Positions 1 to 5,645 of a stretch of DNA of 10,396 nt are shown one piece after another (the first letter of the stretch is position 1; each line of letters opens with the position of its first letter). The DNA comes from Pseudomonadota bacterium. GTDB taxonomy: Bacteria; Pseudomonadota; Gammaproteobacteria; Pseudomonadales; Halieaceae. Location of the stretch: positions 1 to 10,396 of the forward strand of contig JAUVBI010000096.1 of the NCBI GenBank assembly GCA_030591305.1, written 5' to 3'. The notes beneath the pieces were generated by a model. It did no database searches and was not told where the DNA came from. It saw only the letters and a list, made by a program, of their open reading frames with translations. The position numbers and the translations under genes were made by a program.

Positions 1-158
1 AGTTCTCCGAGCAGGACGCCAGAATAGATAGCAAGTTTGCGCACATTGACGTTCAGTTCGCAGAAATCAAAGGGCAGTTCCGGCTGGTTTACTGGATGCT
101 TGCCGTGGTTATCGCCAGCACCGTCATCCCCCTAATGAATGCCGTGCTCTCAAACTAA
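1..158 (+). CDS. C-terminal part of a small coiled-coil, single-pass membrane protein (5' end outside window)
   Basis: The only open plus-strand frame starts at base 3 and ends at TAA 156-158, giving 51 residues of a longer protein. The first half is polar with a heptad-like rhythm (I-D-S-K-F-A-H, I-D-V-Q-F-A-E, I-K-G-Q-F), which suggests a short coiled coil. The second half (about WMLAVVIASTVIPLMNAVL) is one hydrophobic transmembrane segment running almost to the C-terminus. The protein would be anchored by its tail. I do not recognise the family beyond this general layout, and no function is proposed. Bases 159-276, between this gene and the cyclase, hold no clear promoter or terminator. 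Confidence 0.6.
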   Translation, partial: FSEQDARIDSKFAHIDVQFAEIKGQFRLVYWMLAVVIASTVIPLMNAVLSN

Positions 159-276
159 CTCTTATATTGATTTGTTTATATGCCCGAAATGCGTCTCCGC
201 GGATATAGATGCTAAGTTCTGCTTTTAATCAATGGATGGTGAGAATAGCAGCACCACCCACCAGAGATAATCCTAA

Positions 277-2106
277 ATGAGTGGCTTCATAGCAGCGGTT
301 AACACTAGCAATACTGCTATTGCGCATGATTTGCTTGAGACGTTGACCAAATCTCTACATATTCGAGGACCCGATCAACAAAATCTCTGGCTCAAGGATA
401 CTGTGGGACTCGGTCACTCCTTGTTTCGCACCACAAATGAAGCACAATATGAAAACCAGCCTGCCAGCTTAGACGCCAGGGTCTGGATAACTGGCTGTAT
501 TCGAATAGATGCCCGTAAGGAGCTATTGGCCAAACTCAAGCTCACGAAAACAACTATATTGAGCAAAACCCCAGACTCAGAACTCGTACTACACGCATAC
601 CACAAGTGGGGGACAGGATGTCTTGATCACCTACTCGGTGACTTTGCATTTGCGATATGGGATGACAGGCAACAAACACTGTTCTGTGCACGAGATCGGT
701 TTGGCATGAGACAGCTGTGCTATTCACACATAGGTGATCTGATCCTCGTTAGCAACAGTATCAACTGTCTGCTCCAACACCCCAAAATCACCCGAACGTT
801 AGACGATACGGCTATGGGGGACTTCTTGTTGTTTGGAGACCACTCATGGCTGGACAAAACCATTACTGCATTCTCCGACATCTCAGCTCTCCCCGCAGCA
901 CACCAACTTGTATACAAAAAAGGTAAGGTCTTTATCAAAAGATACTGGGAGCCTCCCGCCGACCTCCCTTTAATTCACTACCGACACCACAACGAATACC
1001 TTGAACATTTTCTAGATGTGTTTAATTCAGCCGTTGCAGACCGAACGAGATTACCCAATATAGTGGTTTCAATGAGTGGAGGAATGGACTCCTCCGCTAT
1101 CGCAGCCACCCTATGTGACTTGCAAAGAAGAAGCTTAATTCCTCCTATAGAAGTGAAGACGATTACTGCTGTCTATGATCATGCGCACCCGGATGAAGAG
1201 CGCTATTACACCAACATTGTTGCCTCCCACCTTGATCTACCCACTTGTTTCATCCCGGGAGACAACTATCCAATGTTACGGGGGGGCATGACAACAACCC
1301 GGCCAGTCCAATTTGAGACCCCCGAATACTGGCGAGTTCTAAAGCTTCAAATTGCTGAATTTGGACGCGTAGTCTTAACTGGAGCCTCTGGCGATAATTT
1401 GCTTGAATGCTCATCAGCCCGCACCGCGCTGCGCGAGGTAAACCCCATTCGATTGTTTTCAGACATCCTGCGTTTGCGCATGAGATATGGGAAATTTCCT
1501 CCAATGGGCACAGGACTATTAGCAATACTTAAGGGCTCCAGGCAAAGCCGAAAAAACATTCTCACATCGGCAGCTTCTTACCCTGATTTTTTTGACCCCG
1601 AATTTGAGAAGAGCTACGGACTGAAAGAAAGGTGGTTCGCATGGCAAGACTGGCACGCGGAAAATCTAAACACTCGCCACCCTAATGCCCACAGCTCGCT
1701 TATTGGTCCAGACTGGAACGCCGATGACTTATTCATGGCGCCAGACTTCACACTGGCCCTGGAAAGAGATCCCTTTTTGGACTTGAGATTGGTTGAATTT
1801 ATTTTCGCAATTCCAACATTGCCCTGGCTTTTCCAAAAAGACATTCTCCGCAGATCAATGGCTCCGTTGTTACCTCATAAAATCATTAAGCGACCAAAAA
1901 CACCGCTTGGAGATTTAGGGCATTCCTTATCAGCAAAGCTAGAAAATTCCTGGATCAACGATTGGACACCATCCAACAATCTATTCCAGTATGTAAAAAG
2001 TGTACCGTTTTTAAAAGCAGATGCGTGTGTAGAAAATAGCGAAGCGGAGTTTCTAAAACGAAGGCTTATCGTCTTAGATAACTGGGTAGATAGGATTAAG
2101 AGTTAA
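277..2106 (+). CDS. Asparagine-synthetase-like lasso peptide cyclase (C protein)
   Basis: This 609-residue protein has the two-domain AsnB layout. The N-terminal glutaminase-like domain (about 1-220) keeps RGPD (30-33) and the stretch from GDFAFAIWDD (121-130) to CARDRFG (137-143). The start is M-S-G-F, so the catalytic Cys of class II amidotransferases is Ser. That fits a cyclase that does not use glutamine. The C-terminal ATP-pyrophosphatase domain has the PP-loop SGGMDSS (267-273), TGASGDNLLE (368-377), DPFLDLRLVEF (498-508) and a basic C-terminal stretch around 536-545. Family knowledge: such enzymes adenylate a core Asp/Glu and close the macrolactam on the core N-terminus. The ATG at 277 gives the expected start, with only a weak ribosome site (AGAGA). 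The gene is visibly AT-richer than purA or hisZ, suggesting transfer. It converges on precursor 1 with a six-base gap. A plain asparagine synthetase is less likely because Cys is missing and the leader peptide is adjacent. Confidence 0.87.
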   Translation: MSGFIAAVNTSNTAIAHDLLETLTKSLHIRGPDQQNLWLKDTVGLGHSLFRTTNEAQYENQPASLDARVWITGCIRIDARKELLAKLKLTKTTILSKTPDSELVLHAYHKWGTGCLDHLLGDFAFAIWDDRQQTLFCARDRFGMRQLCYSHIGDLILVSNSINCLLQHPKITRTLDDTAMGDFLLFGDHSWLDKTITAFSDISALPAAHQLVYKKGKVFIKRYWEPPADLPLIHYRHHNEYLEHFLDVFNSAVADRTRLPNIVVSMSGGMDSSAIAATLCDLQRRSLIPPIEVKTITAVYDHAHPDEERYYTNIVASHLDLPTCFIPGDNYPMLRGGMTTTRPVQFETPEYWRVLKLQIAEFGRVVLTGASGDNLLECSSARTALREVNPIRLFSDILRLRMRYGKFPPMGTGLLAILKGSRQSRKNILTSAASYPDFFDPEFEKSYGLKERWFAWQDWHAENLNTRHPNAHSSLIGPDWNADDLFMAPDFTLALERDPFLDLRLVEFIFAIPTLPWLFQKDILRRSMAPLLPHKIIKRPKTPLGDLGHSLSAKLENSWINDWTPSNNLFQYVKSVPFLKADACVENSEAEFLKRRLIVLDNWVDRIKS

Positions 2107-2112
2107 AATTAA

Positions 2113-2274
2113 TTATGCTCCCGAAATGGCGCGATGGTGGCTGTTTCCAGCATCCTTAGTCTGACTGCTGCCATTTTGTTGCGTCATGGTATTCACTGAT
2201 CCAAGCACAACGATCTTTGGCGTACAATAATCTTTCTTACTAGGAGAGCTATTGGGGTCTTTATTGTAGTCCAT
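2113..2274 (-). CDS. Lasso peptide precursor 1 (A protein)
   Basis: This is a 53-residue peptide. The leader matches the lasso motif YxxPx[LI]xxxGxxxxxTx at every fixed position: Y16, P19, I21, G25 and T31. Known lasso leaders end one residue after that Thr, so the core would begin at Q33 and run to A53 (21 residues). This puts D41 at core position 9, the right place for a nine-residue macrolactam ring. The tail carries bulky H46, H47 and R48 that could act as plugs, and it ends I-S-G-A. Odd point: core residue 1 would be Gln, whereas Gly, Ala, Ser or Cys are usual. The ATG at 2274 is preferred over a TTG at 2307, because the extra residues are atypical and the TTG lies almost at the predicted transcription start. 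The ribosome site is weak. The stop faces the end of the convergent cyclase gene. Confidence 0.72.
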   Translation of the reverse strand: MDYNKDPNSSPSKKDYCTPKIVVLGSVNTMTQQNGSSQTKDAGNSHHRAISGA

Positions 2275-2307
2275 TTTCAAAGTCACTGTGATTTTCAGTA
2301 CGGCCAA

Positions 2308-2336
2308 ATCTTATCAAGGCCACATATTGAAATCAA
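2308..2336 (-). promoter_or_regulatory. Predicted sigma-70 promoter of precursor 1
   Basis: On the minus strand, TTGATT (complement of 2331-2336) and TAAGAT (complement of 2308-2313) are separated by exactly 17 bases, each matching four of six consensus positions. Transcription would start near 2301, leaving a leader of about 26 bases before the ATG at 2274. Precursor 1 can therefore be expressed on its own, apart from the kinase gene upstream of it. Read by eye only. Confidence 0.5.
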
Positions 2337-2428
2337 GGGAATAGAGAAGCCCAACAACACCGTATCAGGTGCGTTCTGGCTAGCGCACGTCATTTCCGCC
2401 CACAATCCGCAGAGATCCTTCTGCTCTT

Positions 2429-3340
2429 CTAGTCGATGGGCAAACTGCGGGAGTGGGTGCAGATGGCATGGTAAACTTCGTGTTGGCGACCCAGATTCCA
2501 GGGACGGCGAACTCGAAAGATCAGGGATTGGTTGGTCAACTGGGCCAGCCAACGCAGGCGCTGCTGTTGCAGAAACTGGAAGCTGTAGAGATAGTGGGGC
2601 AAAAGTTCTTCAAATTTCCGAAAGCCGGTTACTTCGGTGATCTCTACATCGCTGTCGGGTTCGCCCCGCTCCAGCAAATAGCAGGCGTGGATGGGTTTGG
2701 CGCACGTGGCGAAGTGCTTCACTGGGTAGCCTAGTACCTCTACCTGGCGGAAGGGGCGATGGTGCGGGTGGGATGGCACGGCGAAAAACTTGTCTTCATG
2801 GAGGAAAGTAGCCACCTTGTCATCGGAGAGCATGGGGTGGCCCTGCTTGAGGAAGTAATCCCCCAGGGTAGATTTGCCCCCGGTAGAGGGAGCGATGAAC
2901 AGAACCGGCTTATCGGCCACCTCCACCGCAGCCGCGTGAATGAAGTCATAGCCTCTTTCCAGGGCCAGGTACAGAGGCAGGAAGATGTGCACAAACCAGA
3001 ACACCAATAGCTCCTGTGTGCACTCCTGCTCTGACTGGTAATACAGGGTGGGCTCACCGCCGCACCAGTAAAAATTCACCAGCCCGGCGACCTCCATCCT
3101 CCAGGGCTGGCCGGGGAAGCTGCGCCCAAGGGGCCGGTCACTGTGGAGCCACAGCTCACGGTAACGGGTCTGGGCCAGAAAAAAGGCCTCGGGCATTTCC
3201 GGCAATTCGCCGGTATCGGGCATCCGTATAAATTCGATGGCCTGGCGCTCCCCCGGAGCCACCGCAGTAAGAGGCACCGGGCGGTCGAACAGGGCAGAGT
3301 CGCTGAACACCTTTATCCCGTACAGGCAATGCTCGATCAC
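2429..3340 (-). CDS. HPr-kinase-like (HprK C-domain) protein of a lasso peptide cluster, probable precursor kinase
   Basis: This 303-residue protein has an N-terminal region (1-130) without recognised motifs and then an HprK-like nucleotide-binding core. The core shows H-A-A-A-V-E (135-140), a P-loop PSTGGKST (151-158), LSDDKVA (171-177) as the Walker-B-like Asp pair, and a His-rich HPHHRPFR (191-198). The first Gly of the classical P-loop is replaced. HprK-like genes are a known accessory of lasso clusters, where characterised members (as in paeninodin) phosphorylate the precursor's C-terminal Ser. Here both precursor candidates carry a Ser near the C-terminus. The start is GTG at 3340 with GGGGA five bases upstream, and it overlaps the TGA of the B2 stump, implying translational coupling. 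Codon use is GC-rich, unlike the cyclase. The substrate is inferred; true HPr kinase function is unlikely in this setting. Confidence 0.72.
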   Translation of the reverse strand: MIEHCLYGIKVFSDSALFDRPVPLTAVAPGERQAIEFIRMPDTGELPEMPEAFFLAQTRYRELWLHSDRPLGRSFPGQPWRMEVAGLVNFYWCGGEPTLYYQSEQECTQELLVFWFVHIFLPLYLALERGYDFIHAAAVEVADKPVLFIAPSTGGKSTLGDYFLKQGHPMLSDDKVATFLHEDKFFAVPSHPHHRPFRQVEVLGYPVKHFATCAKPIHACYLLERGEPDSDVEITEVTGFRKFEELLPHYLYSFQFLQQQRLRWLAQLTNQSLIFRVRRPWNLGRQHEVYHAICTHSRSLPID

Positions 3341-3492
3341 GGCCGTCCCCAGCTGAAGGAAACGGTGAGGATTGCTTCACGCATCCAGCCTAGCAGGAAC
3401 CAGGCCTGAACGAAGGCCAACTTCTGGGTGGTGTCCACTGAGGCAAATTGCCTGGCCCTGTTAAATATGGGTAACACGGGGGATGTCTCCAT
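3337..3492 (-). pseudogene. Truncated lasso B2 protein (transglutaminase-like leader peptidase), N-terminal stump
   Basis: This is a 51-codon frame starting at ATG 3492. It resembles the N-terminal helix region of lasso B2 proteins: R-A-R-Q-F near residue 12, then QKLAFVQAWFLLGWMREAIL (23-42) and TVSF (43-46), after which it stops at TGA 3337-3339. B2 proteins are normally about 140-150 residues. Their catalytic Cys, His and Asp lie in the missing C-terminal two thirds, so this product cannot cleave a leader. The stop overlaps the GTG of the kinase, as if most of the gene had been deleted down to its 3' junction. No other frame nearby continues the B2 domain. The assignment rests on recognising a short, helix-rich N-terminus. 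A genuine small protein translated for coupling to the kinase is the alternative. Confidence 0.55.
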
Positions 3493-3630
3493 TTTTGGAA
3501 GCTGGTTACTTCACCCCAGGCGGCGGGGAGAAAAACAAAAAACCACTATTCCAGATAATGGACCCTGACAACACAGACCACCTCCGGAACACAAAGGGGT
3601 CAACTGCCGCCGATGGCTGTCCAGTATAGG

Positions 3631-3810
3631 TTATGCACCACCACTTAATTGCTGCCACTGCTCATGTGCTGCAGTCTCGGTTTGCGTGGGATGTGTCCCA
3701 CTCTGGGTCATACTAACCGACAAACTGGTGATTTGAGACCGGGACCAGACTTTCCTTGGCCTATTCCGCTCGGTTTCAATCTCAAAATCACCCTGAGTTT
3801 TATCTGTCAT
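3631..3810 (-). CDS. Second lasso precursor candidate (A2), 59 residues
   Basis: ATG at 3810 is preceded by GAGGT with a six-base gap, the best ribosome site in this cluster. The leader has W22-S-R-S-Q-I27 in place of YxxPxL and then M34-T35-Q36, the same M-T-Q that precedes the core of precursor 1. Cutting after Q36 gives a 23-residue core starting S37-G38-T39, with E45 at core position 9. That is the same ring size predicted for precursor 1. The C-terminus, L-S-G-G-A, parallels I-S-G-A of precursor 1. The leader lacks the conserved Pro, and Trp-to-Thr spacing is two residues shorter, so recognition may differ or be lost. The gene sits 138 bases upstream of the B2 stump on the same strand. 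Overall identity to precursor 1 is low, so this is a candidate, not a certainty. Confidence 0.52.
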   Translation of the reverse strand: MTDKTQGDFEIETERNRPRKVWSRSQITSLSVSMTQSGTHPTQTETAAHEQWQQLSGGA

Positions 3811-4012
3811 CTGACTACCTCATTTCTTCGCCGCCCTGCGCGGCCACGCGCACTGTCCCGCATCCAGTGAATGTGCCAAAGTCGGCTCTTACAAGTGGTA
3901 TTAGGGTATCTTCGTTGTGTGGACTGACGTCTGCAGACGGTGACTCTGGCAAACATAACAACGAAAGACAAGATTAAGCAAGAGGGCCGCCCCGGCGACA
4001 CCCTGACACTGC
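3811..4012. other. Spacer between the THxN gene and precursor 2
   Basis: No convincing gene lies here. A 12-base perfect palindrome, CGTCTGCAGACG, occupies 3928-3939, upstream of precursor 2. On the minus strand, TTGCTT and TATGTT spaced 18 bases apart (around 3950-3980) form a weak promoter candidate, which would leave a long untranslated leader before the ATG at 3810. Neither is strong enough to annotate separately. Confidence 0.3.
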
Positions 4013-5002
4013 TCAGCCAGGCGTGCAACTGGCTAAGCGTGGACTGGTAACGGGTTTGGCCTTCCTGTCACCTGCACGGGCGGCCTCCCAGACCTCGGCC
4101 CTTACTTCAAAGTGTATGAATTCGCCTTCCGGTGACCAGCCCTCACCTGTGAGCACGGACCCGCCCTCCTCGAACTCCCAAAAGCCGGTCAGGTAGACAT
4201 TGTATTTAACGCCGTCATTTTCGTCTGGATAAGTAAATTCACCAACGAGGATATCGAAGCTGGAGCCAGGCGGGGGCGCTTTTTTCAGATCGTCAACATC
4301 GATACCGTTGCCATCAAGGTCCTTCAATACACCGACACGAAAACGGTCAGCACAACCAGATTCATTTCGGCCAGTATCAACAAGATTGCCATCAGGGCAA
4401 CAATTTTCTTCATCAGGAGCGGGACGGTTTGCGGTCTCCCATACATCTATAAAGAAGAACATCTCATCGCTATCCCAAGCGAGCGTATCGTCACCGGGGT
4501 CGAATAGCTGCAGGTGATAATTCACCGCCACCCGACCGTCTTTGAACTCATGGGGAATCCAGTTGTTGTAGTGGGTGGTCCAGCCAATCACCTCACCCAT
4601 CTCATCGCCGGTTTCAATATAATCGATAATTTCACCATGAAAATTGGTTATGCCGGGTTTGATTAGATTTTTTTCACCATAATACCTGCCGGGCGCCTTC
4701 CAACTCTGGCCGTGTATGAGCGGCTCTTTCTGGTTAATACCCAGGAGACTCGGTTTCGGTATAGGCAACTCTCCCCAATGGAACGCCCCCATATCCTGGT
4801 GGTCTCGAGGGGGTAATGGGGTCAACAGCACGTTATAGCCCGAGTTAGGGAAACCATTATCGGGACCAACATCGTGTATTTTGGCAAAACCACCATAGGC
4901 TTTAAAATCCCAGCAGGTGACCGGGCAGCTTGCCCCTGCCGACGCAGCGAGACCAAAAAGTGCTGCGCCAATACTTACAGCCAGGGTAGATTTTTTCTTC
5001 AT
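4013..5002 (-). CDS. Secreted THxN-family protein
   Basis: This is a 329-residue exported protein. MKKKSTLAVSIGAALFGLAA followed by SAGA-SC is a classic Sec signal peptide, with cleavage expected after residue 25; the residues before the Cys do not form a lipobox. The mature part is acidic and aromatic, and contains T-T-H-Y-N-N (142-147), the signature from which the THxN family takes its name. That family is usually seen with a PEP-CTERM sorting tail. Here no PEP motif, C-terminal membrane helix or Arg cluster follows: the protein ends S-C-T-P-G. D-L-D-G-N-G-I-D-V-D-D (228-238) looks like a calcium-binding loop, and Cys201, 202, 217 and the early Cys26/Cys30 could form disulphides. The start is supported by GAAGGGAGAA just upstream. 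Its role is unknown; an extracellular or surface location is inferred. Confidence 0.7.
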   Translation of the reverse strand: MKKKSTLAVSIGAALFGLAASAGASCPVTCWDFKAYGGFAKIHDVGPDNGFPNSGYNVLLTPLPPRDHQDMGAFHWGELPIPKPSLLGINQKEPLIHGQSWKAPGRYYGEKNLIKPGITNFHGEIIDYIETGDEMGEVIGWTTHYNNWIPHEFKDGRVAVNYHLQLFDPGDDTLAWDSDEMFFFIDVWETANRPAPDEENCCPDGNLVDTGRNESGCADRFRVGVLKDLDGNGIDVDDLKKAPPPGSSFDILVGEFTYPDENDGVKYNVYLTGFWEFEEGGSVLTGEGWSPEGEFIHFEVRAEVWEAARAGDRKAKPVTSPRLASCTPG

Positions 5003-5063
5003 GGCGCGTTCTCCCTTCTATTTCTTTATTTATTACACCAACAGGTAGTTATAGTAATGCTTT

Positions 5064-5096
5064 AAACTAGATCATCCATTGCGCTATATCTAGTTT
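5064..5096. repeat. Inverted repeat upstream of the THxN gene
   Basis: AAACTAGAT (5064-5072) and ATCTAGTTT (5088-5096) are perfect nine-base arms around a 15-base spacer. They lie about 60-95 bases upstream of the THxN start. This could be a regulator operator or a transcript hairpin. The stem is too AT-rich to be a convincing terminator, although TTTTT follows on the plus strand. Confidence 0.4.
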
Positions 5097-5244
5097 TTAA
5101 CCAATTGCGTGCACTTGCGAGGGATCAAGTTAATATCACATCGATCACCTCTTTTTTTAATATATCTTCAAACCAGCCACTTACAAAACTTATATTGCTG
5201 GAATTGCACAGCCGTAAGGGGCGATCAACAGAGTTTTCCGATAC

Positions 5245-5260
5245 TGTGATGCGGATCACG
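5245..5260 (+). promoter_or_regulatory. CRP-like site 1 (TGTGA-N6-TCACG)
   Basis: TGTGATGCGGATCACG matches the CRP/Vfr-type half sites TGTGA and TCAC with the standard six-base spacer, and is followed by GTTCG. It lies about 245 bases upstream of the THxN start. Two more copies with the same flank and orientation occur at 6277 and 6342. Confidence 0.45.
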
Positions 5261-5289
5261 GTTCGGTCGCCTTTTTCCCCTCACCCGAT

Positions 5290-5590
5290 TCAGTACTGCG
5301 ACGACAACTCTTTATTCAGGTCAGTCGGTACCAGATTGGACGCGATTAACGCGCCTACATCATTAGCAAATACAAATTGCCCAGCCATCTGAGAATAATA
5401 AAATTGCTTTATGCCGGTATGGTCTCTTGCGCAGAACAACTGCCGATACTGCTCATCCCAGATCACGTAGGCAAAATCACCGAACAGGTGTTTTGGAAAA
5501 TCCTCCCCCCACTTGCAGTTGGCTGTCGGTGATAGCTGACAACTGTTGATTCATTGCCAAGGCATTCACCAGCTCATGATTTTCTGGCCC
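5290..5590 (-). pseudogene. Relic of a second asparagine-synthetase/lasso-cyclase-like gene (glutaminase domain only)
   Basis: Two minus-strand frames together rebuild part of a class II amidotransferase domain. Bases about 5590-5516 give ENHELVNALAM, then ITDSQL. After a frameshift, 5514-5290 gives KWGEDF, LFGDFAYVIWDE, LFCARDHTGIKQFYYS and FVFANDVGAL, before TGA at 5290-5292. These line up with residues about 100-165 of the intact cyclase at 277-2106 (HKWG, GDFAFAIWDD, LFCARDRFGM) but are clearly diverged from it. At the frame change, a few residues usual between ITDSxL and KWG are missing, so a small deletion explains the break. There is no N-terminal start, no PP-loop and no synthetase domain. 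The relic is too short and broken to function. Confidence 0.72.
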
Positions 5591-5623
5591 TGCGCACCCT
5601 GCGGCGTGGGGCTTAGCTCAGCC

Positions 5624-5645
5624 TGACCCCGGTGAACCCGGGTCA
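5624..5645. repeat. Short hairpin at the 3' end of the Cys-rich gene
   Basis: TGACCC (5624-5629) and GGGTCA (5640-5645) pair, and after one mismatch two more G-C pairs close a TGAA loop. The left side of the hairpin is part of CCTGACCCC (5622-5630), identical to an arm end of the 70-base palindrome near hisZ. The neighbouring gene's TGA stop (5643-5645) lies in the hairpin. No T-run follows, so it is not a clear intrinsic terminator; it may be a worn copy of the same repeat family. Confidence 0.4.

Larger units (their letters stand above)
5003..5289. other. Upstream region of the THxN gene, no gene seen
   Basis: This AT-rich stretch holds an inverted repeat and one CRP-like palindrome (listed separately), but I see no supportable coding frame. 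No clear -35/-10 pair with good spacing was found before the THxN start. Confidence 0.45.

Noticed and set aside
2275..2307. TTG start extending precursor 1 by 11 residues
   Set aside because: It lies almost at the predicted transcription start, and the added residues are not typical of lasso leaders.
2295..2552. 85-codon minus-strand frame overlapping the kinase 3' end
   Set aside because: Low-complexity Pro/Ser-rich shadow in another frame of the kinase gene, with no ribosome site or family resemblance.
3493..3630. Short frame on the minus strand starting at a GTG after GGAGG and ending before the B2 stump
   Set aside because: About 28 codons with an aromatic, Pro-rich end, but no leader motif or homologous pattern; too little to call a peptide.
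3807..4028. 73-codon minus-strand frame just upstream of precursor 2
   Set aside because: Arg-rich, unlike any protein I know, starts inside the THxN gene and overlaps the better supported precursor 2 start by ATGA. Translational coupling is conceivable but not supported.
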